Below are positions 23,056-34,306 of a stretch of DNA of 64,000 nt, one piece after another. Under the pieces are notes generated by a model. It made no database searches and was not told the DNA's origin. It saw only the letters and a list, made by a program, of their open reading frames with translations. Positions within the stretch are counted from its first letter, which is position 1, and every line of letters starts with the position of its first letter. This stretch comes from Paralithodes platypus (lineage: Eukaryota > Arthropoda > Malacostraca > Decapoda > Lithodidae). Position numbers and translations under genes: made by a program. The DNA is taken from NCBI GenBank assembly GCA_032716605.1, contig CM064501.1:25575014-25639013 (forward strand). Direction: 5' to 3'.

Positions 23056-23634
23056 ATCGGTGTTTCAAATATAGATGGCATAACTTCAGGACTGTGTTCC
23101 CTATATCTAAATAATTAAAATAGTTCCTATGAACGTATGTCCGGAAACGCTTGGTTTCCGAGTTATAGGCTTTTAAAGCATGTGCTAACCAGAATACTTT
23201 TATCTCCCACAGGTTACGTCTTGCATCACAGGATTGTCTGGGTAGCGGTGCATGTTGAATGGACATGTACTCATTTCAGGAGAGAGCAGATATGCACTTA
23301 ATGTATGGTTTGGCAAACGGTAATGCAGTACAGGCTCGTCGTCTGTACCAGGAAAGGTTCCCAGACCGAAGATGTCCCAACAGGAAAACATTTGTTAATA
23401 TCCATTACTGTAAAAACAAGAGGGGAGTTACAAAAATGTATTAAATAAAATATATTTAAAAACATTATTTACAAACATGTGGGAAATAAAGGCATTTTGG
23501 TTAGCACGTGTTTTAGATGCCTATAACTCGGAAACCACGCGTTTCCGGACATGTGTTCATAGGACCTATTTTCATTATTTAGATATAGGGAACACAGTCC
23601 TGAAGTTATGCCATCTATTTTTGAAACACCCTGG
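23056..23634 (+). mobile_element. Short DNA transposon with long inverted repeats and DUF4817-like fragment
   Basis: About 130-bp terminal inverted repeats: from TGTTTCAAATATAGATGGC (23061) inward, mirrored by the sequence ending GCCATCTATTTTTGAAACA near 23628. Between them sits one short open frame. TA dinucleotides flank both ends (23054-23055, 23635-23636), fitting a Tc1/mariner/IS630-type target. The element is non-autonomous: no DDE domain fits in the space. Confidence 0.75.
23259..23444 (+). pseudogene. DUF4817-like helix-turn-helix fragment
   Basis: A 61-residue frame, starting ATG at 23259. The first 50 residues (YSFQERADMHLMYGLANGN ... QERFPDRRCPNRKTFVNIH) match the DUF4817 pattern: an E-R-A-D-M helix, a GLANGNAVQARRLYQ helix and the FPDR-PNR linker found at the N-terminus of many arthropod transposase-like proteins. 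The continuation normally expected is lost; the frame runs into the right inverted repeat and stops. DNA binding is the presumed ancestral role. Confidence 0.7.
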
Positions 23635-24446
23635 TATATTTTAATGAAGTATTCTATATTATTATTAGTTGAGTTTATTTGTTTGATTGTAGTGAGAGTA
23701 GTTGTATTTCAGTCCTGTACGATAACTTTACTCACCAAGGACTCGATAGAAAGTAGGATTTGAGGAAAGTCAGTTCACCTCTCGCCTCTGCTTCGCCAAG
23801 ACCTCACCATGGGTTACCCTGAGTTTGTGTCCTGCCTTGTATAACTATATCTCCATAGATAAGTATTATTATGTTGTATTGTATGATTATGTTTTTTTTT
23901 TAAAAAGACCTCCGTCTACGTATTGTGAAAAACCTGTTATCCTCCGGCAAATTGTGGGGTTGAGTGAGTGAAGGGGGGGGACAGTGAATGAAGGAGGATG
24001 CATGTTTTTCATAATACGTGTTGCTAGCCCCAAACGCGCGAGCAACTGTGGCTTTCATCCATCCGACACATCCCCTTTTATTATGATTATGTTGTATTGT
24101 GTGAATGTAAGGATAGATGTATAAAGTGTAATTTATATGTAAATAATATCCATACTTTTAAATTATCTTTTCATCCATACCTACCTTATTTATTTTCATG
24201 TAGCCTACTATCATTCAAATAACTTAAAGATCTAAATACTTTAAATATTCTGTGGTTCTAAAAGAAAGTAAACGGCAATGAGTTCTTCTGTACAGTAAAC
24301 TAAAGTGGATACTTGAATACCTTTCATATACAGTTCATCTTAAAGGATTTATGAAAGCATAAGTTATTCTACTGACATTTAAAGAAAACTTAATAATATC
24401 AATTATATGACTCGGATTGACTTGTTGCCCACTCTACCCCTCATAA

Positions 24447-24488
24447 CTCTCTCCCTCCCTCCCTCCCTCCCTCTCTCTCTCTCTCTAC
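24447..24488. repeat. Pyrimidine microsatellite (TCCC)n(TC)n
   Basis: CTCCCTCC units followed by a CT run, inside the B 3' LTR. Confidence 0.9.
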
Positions 24489-24515
24489 CCAACGGAGGAC
24501 TGGAATAATAATAGT

Positions 24516-24617
24516 GGTACACACCCAGGAGTATCGTACACACCCAGGAGTATCGTACACACCCAGGAGTATCGTACACACCCAGGAGTATCGTACACAC
24601 CCAAGAGTATCGTACAC
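24516..24617. repeat. 19-bp minisatellite
   Basis: About five head-to-tail copies of GTACACACCCAGGAGTATC; the last copy has CCAAGAG. Open frames across it on the minus strand are periodic artefacts. Confidence 0.9.
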
Positions 24618-24649
24618 AAACACAACACAGACAACAACAAATTGCAACA

Positions 24650-26783
24650 CAAAATTAGATATGGGTTAAGAGAAGCCCTGTTAGCGGACCCTATGGTCAA
24701 AAAATTAAGTCGATCCAGGTGTCCAAATGAGTGTATCCTTTCTCAGGCACCTGTCATCTTAAGTCAGGAAGAGACGTCAAACTTGGTAGATACATACGAT
24801 AATTTTATCAAGTCAGTATTCAATGCGCAAAATAAATATATCCCCAAAAGAAAATTTAGATCAACACAGAACCAACCCAAATGGATGAATAATAGACTAT
24901 TAGATCTTCTAGGAAAAAAGAGAGGAATATATAGAAAAATTAAAAAAGGCGAAATTCACCTACTTGCTTACTATCAGAATCTATCACGACAGGTAAAAAA
25001 GGATATTAGTAAAGAAAAAAGAAATTATGAAATTAAGGTTGCCAATGACTCAAAAAATAATCCTAAAGCTTTTTACCAACTATATAAATCCAAGGTTAGA
25101 GATGTAATTGGTCCCCTTAAAACTTCGATAGGAGAAATGACAGAAAATGATTTAGAAATGTGCAGTACATTAAATAGTCAATTTCTTTCCGTTTTCACTA
25201 ATGAAAATTTGGCACAGTTTCCAGAAGTCAGTAAGGTATACAGCGATAGTATAGATAATAGGTTAAGTACGGTTACTATAAGTAGAAATGATGTGCTTAA
25301 GGATATTGACAGACTGAAACCTCATAAATCGCCTGGTCCTGATGAGGTATATGCTAGAGTATTAAAAGAATGCAGAGATGAGTTAAGTTACCCATTAACA
25401 TTTCTATTTAACAAATCATTAGAAACAGGTGTAGTTCCAGAAGCTTGGAAGCTTGCAAATGTAGTTCCGATCTTCAAAAAAGGTGATAAATCAATAGCAT
25501 CCAATTACCGTCCCATTAGTCTCACTTCAATCATAGGAAAGCTACTAGAGTCAATTATTGCTAGGAAAATGAGAAACCACTTAGAAACATTTAACTTAAT
25601 CAATTCTTCTCAGCATGGATTCACTCAGGGACGGTCTTGCCTTACTAATTTGCTTAGTTTTTTCTCAGAGGTATATGAAGCAGTAGATAATGACAAGTCA
25701 TATGATATTATATATTTAATTTCAGTAAAGCTTTCGACAGAGTCCCTCATGAGAGATTGATGAGAAAGGTTGAGGCACATGGAATAGGTGGGGCGTTGTT
25801 AGGATGGATTAGGTCATGGCTAATTGGTAGGAAGCAGAGAGTCAGCATAAATGGTACCAAGTCAGAATGGGGAGCAGTCAAAAGTGGTGTCCCCCAGGGA
25901 TCGGTATTAGGTCCCCTGTTGTTTCTTATATACATAAATGACCTAGATTTAGGTATAACTAGTAGGATAAGTAAATTCGTAGACGATACTAAAATAGGGA
26001 GATCAATTGATTCAGATAGCGATATAGAGTGCCTCCAAAGGGATCTAGATACCTTACATGAATGGTCAGTAAATTGGCAGATGAAGTTTAACATTGACAA
26101 ATGCAAGGTATTAAAGATAGGGAAGATGCAAACAAATGTTAATTATAAACTAGCTAATTTAGAATTAGAAAATTCAGATTGCGAGAAAGATCTAGGTGTT
26201 TGTTAGCAATGATTTGAAGCCTAGAAAACAGTGTATAAGCGTTCGTAATAAGGCAAACAGGATTCTCGGGTTCATCTCTAGGAGTGTGAGTAACAGAACT
26301 GCTGATGTTATCTTAAAACTTTACTTGTCATTAGTGAGACCCCATATGGATTATGCTGTCCAATTTTGGTGTCCTTATTACAGAATGGACATAGATTCAT
26401 TGGAGAGAGTACAGCGGAGAATGACAAAAATGATCCATAATATTAGAAATCTTTCGTATGAAGAAAGGTTGAAGAAATTAGGTTTACATTCGTTAGAGAG
26501 ACGCAGAGTTAGAGGGGATATGATAGAGGTGTTCAAGTGGGTTAGTGGGATTAACAAAGGGGACATGACAAATGTACTAAAGCTCAGTGATAGCGAAAGA
26601 ACTCGTACCAAAGGTTTCAAATTAGATAAATTTCGTTTCAGAAAAGATATAGGCAAATATTGGTTTGGTAACAGAGTTGTAGATGGGTGGAATGGACTAC
26701 CAAGTGCTATAGTGGGATCTAAAACTGTAGGGAGCTTTAAGATAAAATTGGATAAGCATATGGACGAGAAGGGTTGGGTGTGA
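24650..26783 (+). pseudogene. RT gene of LINE G
   Basis: Non-LTR reverse transcriptase. Motifs: [81 protein letters not shown]. The catalytic box reads FVDDTK, an Ala-to-Val change from the usual FADD. Frameshifts near 25718 (in the LDLSKAF motif) and near 26200 split it into three frames. The C-terminal CR1-type tail (ILGFISRSVSNRTADV, YRMDIDSLERVQRRM, VVDGWNGLPSAI) is intact to the stop at 26781. Confidence 0.88.
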
Positions 26784-27022
26784 AGGGGGATCAGCCGGGT
26801 TGGGCCAATCAGCGCTCTGCAGACCCCCATAATCCTGCGTTAATCTCTAACCGTTTTGGTAAGATGATCCTCAGGGTATTAGAGTGTGAAGCCTATAATT
26901 GGGCTTTGTAATTGCATTGGGGTTGTGTGGGACAGGGATCTGCCTTGCTTAGGCCAATCGGCTTTCTGCAGACTCCCATTTTCTTATGTTCTTATGTTCT
27001 TATGTTCTTATGTTCTTATGTT
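24650..27022 (+). mobile_element. CR1-like LINE G, 5'-truncated
   Basis: It lacks ORF1 and most of the endonuclease, has a broken RT gene, a 3' UTR shared with LINEs F and H (ending TCTGCAGACTCCCATTTTC) and a tail of five TTCTTATG-type octamers at 26982-27022. It lies in the 3' LTR of element B. Identity to LINE H at 49360-51680 is very high by eye, so both are recent copies of one family. Confidence 0.9.
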
Positions 27023-27210
27023 GTAGAGTAATAGGGTTTCACTGGAGGATAATATTAACCTTGCAGTCTAGTTTTGGGTGGTTAACTTCCATTCTTATAG
27101 TACTACGGTGATAATAATAATAATTATATTAATATAACAGTTGCGTTGCCTTTTCATTGGAGTTAACCATTTATTCATGGTGTTGCGGGTTTGAACCCTA
27201 GTCCGTAACA

Positions 27211-27345
27211 ATTGGTAGTACCCGGGACGATGGTGGATGGTGGTTGATGGATCAGTTTGTCTGTTGTACTGGGCCTGTTCGCTAGCTCGGTGGCGTAATT
27301 GTGGGAGCGTTGTGAACCTTTTTATGGCTGCTACCATAGGTTTCT
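27211..27345. other. Short stretch between elements B and C
   Basis: The sequence after the B LTR begins ATTGGTAGTACCCGGGACG, loosely resembling a primer site, but it does not match the real B site at 5572. I see no gene. Confidence 0.4.
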
Positions 27346-27349
27346 TGGG

Positions 27350-27843
27350 TTAGGAGGCTAATATTCTCCGTATGGTCACGACATCCCGCTGGAAACCTAC
27401 GGGATCGTGTACGGCGAAATATTCCTGTACTGCGGAGGATAGTAATTGCACTAAATGCACTAGAATGTGCTGTTCTTGCATATTTCGAGTCAACGTAGGG
27501 AATGCAGCCCTGCCTTGTTGATTGAAGTTCGTGATAGCTGCATCAAGGTCACCATCATAATTAATGTCCTTGATATTATTGTGGGATACGAACACACCCA
27601 GAGAAGGCTTGATTGCCTCAATCACCATGGGCTTAAACTCATCCCAGGTGAGTGCAGTTTTTACCTGCAGGGCTACAAGGGAAACGGCTTTTCCCAAGTG
27701 CGTAAGAAGGACGGCTATTTTCTCGCGGTCCGTTGTATAAGCTAAGTCTAGCACTGGTTTCACTATGTCCATGTACACTTCGATTTCATAGGTCTCCCCA
27801 TCGTATTTGGGGATGAGAATGTAGGAGCGTGGAGCGGCCATAT
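27350..27843 (-). pseudogene. gag-like protein of element C (partial)
   Basis: I take the ATG at 27843 (MAAPRSYILIPKYDGE) as the start because it follows the LTR and primer site by about 90 bp. The protein of about 164 residues has a YDGETYEIEVYMD segment and an LLTHLGKAVSLVALQV helix, like the capsid start of many gypsy-type gag proteins (target: element RNA and self-assembly). It ends after RRILAS without zinc knuckle, so it is probably truncated. Family assignment is inference from position and general gag appearance. Confidence 0.5.
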
Positions 27844-27914
27844 TTATATAGTATCTATATATCTGTTTCTTTTCAAATATGTTCAATATATTGAAGTCTT
27901 CCGTCCGAATAGAG

Positions 27915-27932
27915 AACCACAGCTAGCCACCA
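27915..27932 (-). promoter_or_regulatory. Primer binding site of element C
   Basis: On the minus strand TGGTGGCTAGCTGTGGTT follows the LTR end CATAACA by one base. The primer tRNA is not identified. Confidence 0.5.
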
Positions 27933-27933
27933 A

Positions 27934-29018
27934 TGTTATGCCCTGATTTTATGCAGGATTAACAATGGTTACTGGTGAGTTGTACTCCACTTGGACTTCC
28001 GAGTTCAAATATGTACATATAAAATAAAAGAAAAACAGAGGATAAGCATATCACAAAAGATGGGTTGCAATACAGCTTTATTTCTCCGGCACTATATGTG
28101 AGAAATAATCTAAAACCAAGAACATGGGACACGTATCACTTCCAGTGAATAGTACTTAAGTTTATCACTGACTCCTAGCACAGTCGCGGAGGTAGATAGG
28201 GAGCATGTATTCTGTCCAACTTCACTTAGTAATCGAGAAAGTTTATAAGACACTGAGAGCGTATTGAGAGAGAAGTATTTCTAGGAGTGAGAGTAAACAC
28301 TGTCCCTTTCCTTCAGGAATGTCACTATGTCAAGTTCAAGTGCTCCTAATAGGTATGCGGCCGTGTCGTATAGAAAACGTGTTCGATGGCGGACTCTGAA
28401 ATATTTTCAAACACTTTAGGGAATTAACTTCTCAAAAGTAGATTAAAATTGAAATAATTCTAAATTGAATCACTGTTGGGTGGCTAATTGTTCTTCTGGA
28501 TCACGCGTACTGTAGGTAAGTACAACTCGTAGCTTTCTAACCCAATTATTAACACGTGTATGATTTATCACTAGTTAAGACACTTTTGGAACAACTCTGT
28601 TTATTTCGGGAGAAAACTTGGGTTTTTAGTCAGAATCGCTGAACGTTGAAAATCAGCTTAAGTATCACTAATTTAGTTTCTCCCCTCTTATGGGGTTAGA
28701 TATTCTTGGCTTTTGCTACGCTATTCGGAGAACTAATTCTTTTCGTTCTGCTCTGATTATTTAGACTTAGGAGTAATTATTCACTTTTTAGACACTTCGG
28801 AGGGACTCTGTTTCTTTCTGTTCACTCGACTCTTTTCCTACTTTTGGTCACTCTATCTTCTTCTTGATCTATCGGCGTGGTAACTTCTCTAGTGATATCT
28901 CCTGGGAACACTTCAGGAGGTGGTTGGTTCTTGTCGTCTGCTTCCCTGTGGGCAGGCTGTGTGGAGTAGTTACAGATGAGTTGATTGGGCTTGAGATCTT
29001 AAGTATGGCTCCGTAACA
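27934..29018 (-). repeat. LTR of element C
   Basis: On the minus strand it runs from TGTTACGGAGCC (29018) to GGGCATAACA (27934), about 1085 bp, TG...CA bounded. No gene is seen in it. Confidence 0.6.
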
Positions 29019-29388
29019 TATAGTAACCGTCTGGCGAATTGCTGTTAGGCACCATACCGAACTAACGCGAGTATTTCAGAGGTAGGAGAAACTACTCGAC
29101 TGTTCTGATCAGTCTGTCAACCGTTGATGAAGTCCTGTTAAGGTACTCTCGGGCTAGGATCTTATATATCGAGTCTTATGTGGTCGATATCGGATGAACG
29201 CAGTAAGTTCGGTGTGAGTGTTCTTACTGTCTGTCCTGATCTTTATGAGAGGTTCGGGGGACCCGTGGCGGTGTTTAAACCTTTAAGTTACACAGACGTG
29301 TGGGATGCCACAGACTCAGTACACCAAGGTCCTGTATCTGCAGAGTGCCCGTGAGGGTATCTCGCCAAGCCCTGTCCCTAACACAGCG

Positions 29389-30103
29389 GTCTCCACGTTA
29401 GCTAGGCATGCCTTTCTCTAACTAGATCCCTAGTATAGGGTTGTGGAGGTCACTGTCTCAGTATAGGTGTGTCTTTCTAGCATGCCAGATGAAGACAGAG
29501 TAACTGGGACAGAACTCAGTTCACAGGGACTTGTAGTCTAATAAGAAAGTTTCGGCAGGCCGTACACTTTCTCACTAGGCTAGCTAGTAACCGCCTAAGT
29601 AGGGTCTCCACGTTAGCTAGGCAGGCCTTTCTCTAACGAGATCCCTAGTATTGGGTTTTGGGGTGTTCACAGGGAATTGCAGTCTACTAAGAAAGTTTCG
29701 GCAGGCCGTACACTCTCTCACTAGGCTAGCTAGTAACCGCCTAAGTAGGGTATCCACGTTAGCTAGGCAGGCCTAATTTCTCTAACGAGATCCCTAGTAT
29801 AGGGTTTTGGGGTGTTCACAGGGACTTGCAGTCTAATAAGAAAGTTTCGGCAGGCCGTACAATCTCTCACTAGGCTAGCTAGTAACCGCCTAAGTAGGGT
29901 CTCCACGTTAGCTAGGCAGGCCTTTCTCTAACGAGATCCCAAGTATAGGGTTTTGGGGTGTTCACAGGGACTTGCAGTCTAATAAGAAAGTTTCGGCAGG
30001 CCGTACACTTTCTCACTAGGCTAGCCAGTAACCGCCTAAGTAGGGTCTCCACGTTAGCTAGGCAGGCCTTTATCTAACGAGATCCCTAGTATAGGGTTTT
30101 ACT
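29389..30103. repeat. Tandem repeat array, unit about 146 bp
   Basis: Five units starting GTCTCCACGTTAGCTAGGC at about 29389, 29604, 29750, 29899 and 30045. Spacings are 215, 146, 149 and 146 bp, so the first unit is longer and the last is partial. Each contains AAGTTTCGGCAGGCCGTAC and GAGATCCCTAGTAT. No coding sense. The flanks 29019-29388 and 30104-30792 hold no recognisable gene. Confidence 0.85.
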
Positions 30104-30792
30104 CACAGACAGTATGTTTGGGCTTTCGGCAGGCCGGTCAGTCCAACTGAATGGAGGGTAATCTTAAGACTTCATAAGGTGGCATGCCAGTTCTTTTGAA
30201 GCCTCAAAATTGCTTAACTTTCCCCAGAAATTCTGAACTGGTATTGCGGATTACTGAGTGCCCTCCTCCGGTACCTCTAGGATGGTAAGGGCATGAGGAG
30301 GTATCCTAGATGGGGTCCTTGAACCCTTCTTGTTTTGTTGGTCAAGGTCTCCTTCAATATAAGGACATTACTCGGTGATGGGGTGATGAGTAAGGTCAAT
30401 TGGTGTTCCTAGAGTAGGCTACTTCATCAAGGGTTAATTATAAATTCATAGGGGGTGTACATTAATTCAATAGAACTCTGGAAAACAAGTATAGTGAGTG
30501 AAGTGAATGAATTCTAAACTTCTGGTTCTCGGGGAGGATTGGTGGTGTCGGGTGCATTGAAGGTGTGTCGTGCGCACCTGCCAAATGAGGGCTATGATGC
30601 ACGCGAGACAGCATTTATCCTTCTCCTACCTTCTCGTGGTGGTGGTGGTTGGGTTTTACTACGGATCTTGGTTGGCAGTAATGTTAGGCATAAGAATATG
30701 TAAACCTCCCTCGGTATGGTGTTGCCTACAGGAGTGTGTACGTATCTAACTTTCCCGGGTCGTGTTGGTAGGCCTGGGTGTACACACGGTAT

Positions 30793-31283
30793 TTAACCCT
30801 TGTCTATCGGCGCGCAACTTATGTCGTGTGAAAGAAATTTGGACTAAGTGGCGGTTCACAACTTATGTCGTGTGCCATTTTCAGCACGTAATGTTGCAGA
30901 GAGAGAGAGCTGAGCGTTGTGAGGAGCGTAGTAAGGCTATGACCGTCGCACACCACCGCGGTGGGCCAACTGAAGTGAAAACCACCCTTCCTTCCCCCTT
31001 CACACTTGCTACACAGGTAATTATGTAGGGAAAGTACCTAATTACATGGTTTTTGCACTCGTGTTGCACGATCGTTGCAAGAAAACTAGCAGTCGTACTA
31101 GGATGGTTGGGGTGTCATTGGAAAGCTCTGTTTATGCCCTTTCAGCGATAGATACTTGTTTTATGCTCTGGGTCTTATTTAGGCATGAGAATGATCACGT
31201 AAACAACCCTATTTAGGGTAAAAACACCCCGCTGGGCGGTACATAATTATAAATTACCGCCTAGGCCGCTCATTATGTGTTAA
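30793..31283 (+). mobile_element. TTAA-flanked miniature element M2
   Basis: 491 bp between TTAA at 30793-30796 and 31280-31283. Termini: TTAACCCTTGTCTATCGGC and, inverted, TTAACACATAATGAGCGGC. Internal blocks (TTTCAGCACGTAATGTTGC, CACCGCGGTGGGCC, TTATTTAGGCATGA) match M3 at 54639 and M1 at 1-187. It has no gene; the 88-codon frame inside is not conserved in M3. piggyBac-like by target and ends. Confidence 0.8.
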
Positions 31284-31858
31284 ACATACTGAGCGCCCTC
31301 TCTCGGGGCGTGGGAGTGGTAGATCTCCCGCGTTATTTTTTACTTGGAGATACTTAAGGGGAGATATCCACTTAAGGGACGTTTTTCTTGACCGCTTTCT
31401 CCCTCATGTCTAGCCCCGTTGCTTTTAAGATTTTAAGACGTTCGCCCCATTAGTTTGGCGATTTTAAGAACCTTCACCCCATTTCTGACAATTTTAAGAC
31501 CTTTCGTGCCACTTAGGTGTCGAATTTTCCCTGGCGAGCGATAGCGAGCCTGTAATTTATGAGGAACCAGCCTTCGGCCTGGACATTTTTCTACCGAAAA
31601 ATGTACACATTTATCTTGAAAGGGGGTGAAGGGGGTTTAATTTTAAGTTTGATGGAGGTTAAGGTAATAAACTAAAAACCTCATCTTAAGTACAGTGTAT
31701 TCTTATGTAGAAAGAAGCATGTGTGGTTTGTATAACTAGCAAAGCTAGTTGAAGAGTGTCACAAAAAGGCATGTGTATATATGTGTGGAAAAAAAGTGTT
31801 CCGAGATCTATTGAAGTATAGGTTCACATCTTATTGCATAACATAGTTTTATACAGGC
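31284..31858. other. Gene-free stretch
   Basis: I see no gene or repeat with recognisable ends. Three loosely repeated TTTTAAGA-centred phrases occur at about 31420-31500. Confidence 0.5.
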
Positions 31859-31867
31859 ATATAATGG

Positions 31868-32181
31868 TAAGAAGGAGGTGTGGTGTGGAGGTAGATGTGC
31901 TGGAAAGTGTGAAAAGGAACAACTTGAGATGGTTCGGCCATATGGAACGTATGGAAAGCGAGAGAATGAATAAGAGGGTGTACGAGAGCGAGGTGGAGGG
32001 ACAGAGGGGGAGAGGTAGACCGAATATGAGGTGGAAGGATGGAGTGAGGAAGTACATGAACGAAGGCGGTGCTGGTTGGGGGGAGGGGCGTCGACTGACT
32101 GGGGACAGAGGTGCATGGGGGCGGTTCGTTCGTGGCCACCCCTTCGGGGATCACGGCGTCAGGCAATAGATAGATAGATAG
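31868..32181 (+). mobile_element. RTE-like LINE, 5'-truncated 3' end
   Basis: 314 bp bounded by the 9-bp target duplication ATATAATGG (31859-31867, 32182-32190). It encodes the last part of a non-LTR RT (LRWFGHMERM, GQRGRGRPNMRWKDGVRKYM, DRGAWGRFV) and ends in GGCGTCAGGCAATAGATAGATAG, a (TAGA)n tail shared with the copies at 36430 and 40277. Confidence 0.85.
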
Positions 32182-32386
32182 ATATAATGGTTTCATCTGG
32201 CATTGATTTCTTCGGTAGCGAAGATACGCATTTCTTCTTAAATTTTACTTCTCTATTCTCGCCGCGTTATATGGTAAGGTGGGGAGAAAAGGAAAACACA
32301 AAATACATGGATCATTGTTGGTCTTCAATGGTGAAGACAATGTTAGTTTATTACAATGTACAGGGTCAGGATGACATTTATACTAT

Positions 32387-32885
32387 ACTAGGAGGGGTAC
32401 CCGGCGTTGCCTGGGTTTAAATTCTACTACCATAATCACCATCATTAATCACTACTACCACAATCATCACAATACTACTACTACCATAATCACCGGCCTC
32501 GACCTCCCTGTGCCTCATTAAACGGCGACCTCGATTTCGGCCGCTAAATGACCTCCGATTTTGGATCTGACCTCATCCGTACCCTCATTTTGTGGAGCTG
32601 CGAACAACTTTCGTTCCATACACCTTTTCGATCGGAGGCCTCCTTCTGCCCCAAACTGCCATTTTTTTCGCATTTCTTTCGCTCCCGTATACTACATAAG
32701 TTCTGCCGAAAATTGTATTAAACAAAAGTGTCTCTGATTTCCACTAAACTCGCCTAAAACCATATCCAAAGCCTGGCTTTCCAACGGTGCCCCACACTCC
32801 CACCTGGCACCAAAACTGTGGGAGGAGTTTAGTAACAAAGGTACAAAGGTCGGGTAACTGACAGACAAACATTGACCTTTATTTA
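32387..32885 (+). repeat. Dispersed repeat R, copy 1
   Basis: Begins CTAGGAGGGGTACCCGGCG, passes through an ATC/ACT triplet stretch, then CGGCCTCGACCTCCCTGTGCC, and ends near CTGACAGACAAACATTG. It shares this order with copy 2 at 62593-63111. No coding capacity and class unknown; the GGTACCCGGCGTTGCC start and the ACAGACAGACAAAC end recall an abundant arthropod repeat type I cannot name with certainty. Confidence 0.7.
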
Positions 32886-34306
32886 TTATGATATAATATA
32901 AAGAAGTACATATTGGGAAAGAATAGGAGAGTCGTATATGTGGTTCAGAAATGGATACTGAACCTCAGCTTCCTCTTTGTGGTGGTAGTGGGAGTAGGCG
33001 TCCGCTTTGATGTGGTGGGGCGTTCTTCTTCCGGAGCGGCTTCTCGCACCTTGTCCGGGGTGACTCGGGATGCGCCTGTCTCCTGTTGTTCCTCTGTCTT
33101 CTTCAGCCTCTGTGATGGTTTCTTGGGCTCTTTCTCCTCCGGGGACTCTTCCTCTCGGTGTCTTTTTCGAGGTATTTTACTAAAAGTAAATGTACCGGCA
33201 TGTATGCATGTATGTGTGTATGTATGTATATACTCATGCACACCCCGTAGCTGGGGGTGGCTGACTCGAGACAGACCGAACAGAAACAACAATAAAAGTT
33301 CAAATTTTGATGGTTTGGTACCATTTTCGCGTTCCCTCAACCCTTTCTCTGTCTCGTCTAGTAGATGAAATTTTCAACGGGAGGAGGATTTCTAGCCTAC
33401 CGTCCCCAGAAGGAAAAGTAGGACAGTAAAATAGACAGATAGAAAATAGTAAGTAAAAAGTATATAGAAAAATATAGAAAGAAAAGAAATTGCGCTAAAA
33501 AATGCATAAATAGTCTCACACATTATCGCTTGCTTAGACCGAATGACCTCTTCCCCTCTATCGATCTACTGTATTTATCTTCTGTACATAATTATCTTCC
33601 TTATTAATGAACAAAATTATTTGTTGTTTCATGTTTTTTTTATAATTATTTAGTTTCTAATGCTATAGAATGGACAAAAATACTATCCTACCATTACATT
33701 AATAATCATTATGAAATAAAACAGCAAATCAAAACATTCCCCTATCTTTTATGTAAGGCTGAACGTATGATTCCGACACCTTATACAGTATTTTCAGAGA
33801 GTATAGGCTTATTTCATAATTCGCACATTTTACGCTCCCTTGGACTTAACGACCTTCGATATATTTATCTCCATTATCTAATTATCTCCCTTATTAATGG
33901 ACAGAATTATATGTTGTTTGATGTCATTTTAGTAATTGTTTAGTTTCTAATGCTGTGGAAATGAAAACAAATAATGTCCTACCATTACATGAATAATTAT
34001 TATGACAAAAGAATATTATATAAATCCCCCCCCCCCCACCCCCCTTGGTCTTTTCTTCAAGCCGATCTAAGCTATTGACAATTTATAATTTCAGAAAGTT
34101 AAGTCTCTGTTTCCTAACAAGCTTATTTTTGCTCATGTTATCGGTTGCTTTCACTTCTCACTGAAGAATCGGGGACATAATTTTTTAAATGTTTGTAATC
34201 GACTTGTGTCATTTTGCTCATTATGTGTTAGTGGTATAATTAATTTATTTAGCCCCATCAAATCAGAAATTATTCACAGATTCCATAGAGACCAAATAAC
34301 AAATAT
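32886..34306. other. Gene-free stretch with a decayed repeat fragment
   Basis: AT-rich, no convincing gene. At about 33180-33300 a GTATGTATGTATATAC run followed by GCTGGGGGTGGCTGACTCGAG resembles the 3' UTR of the RTE-like LINE at 34307 in the same orientation. Two diverged copies of a TTATTAATGnACA(A/G)AATTAT phrase lie at 33601 and 33891. A C run is at 34028-34044. Confidence 0.45.

Larger units (their letters stand above)
5523..27210 (+). mobile_element. Element B: Gmr1-like LTR retrotransposon, heavily nested
   Basis: The parts of one element can be followed through several insertions: LTR end 5523-5566, primer site 5572-5589, gag 5747-7020, pol 19416-22695, polypurine tract, 3' LTR 22747-27210. 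Both LTR ends share the block from TTTATTCATGGTG to CCTAGTCCGTAACA (5526-5566, 27169-27210). gag before the LINE and pol after it are in the same reading phase. Insertions are a CR1-like LINE (split by element A) in gag, and a DNA transposon and another LINE in the 3' LTR. Four in-frame stops and further deletions make it inactive. Confidence 0.8.
22747..27210 (+). repeat. 3' LTR of element B, with insertions
   Basis: It starts TGTTATG after the polypurine tract and ends CCGTAACA. The LTR itself is 22747-23055, 23635-about 24649 and 27023-27210, roughly 1.5 kb in total. A 579-bp DNA transposon and a 2.4-kb LINE fill the rest. A pyrimidine run and a 19-bp minisatellite lie in its middle. Confidence 0.7.
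27346..29018 (-). mobile_element. Element C: fragment of another LTR retrotransposon
   Basis: Minus-strand LTR (29018 to 27934), primer site and the start of an internal region with a gag-like gene, which then stops. No pol and no second LTR are present. Its gag shares no obvious motif with A, B or D, so it is a different family. Confidence 0.65.

Noticed and set aside
24516..24617. Evenly spaced repeats that might suggest a CRISPR array
   Set aside because: Units are head-to-tail with no unique spacers, and the window is eukaryotic.
24403..24700. Open frames with repeated YSWVCTILLG on the minus strand
   Set aside because: They are the 19-bp minisatellite read in three frames, not a protein.
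27467..27745. Plus-strand open frame of 92 codons
   Set aside because: It is antisense to the gag-like gene of element C and has no domain.
30762..31028. 88-codon frame in miniature element M2
   Set aside because: Not conserved in the sister copy M3, so not a gene.
32945..33340. Lys/Glu-rich minus-strand frame (PRKRHREEESPEEKEPKK)
   Set aside because: Low complexity, no splice or domain support, and partly in a decayed LINE 3' end; a host exon cannot be excluded but is not supported.
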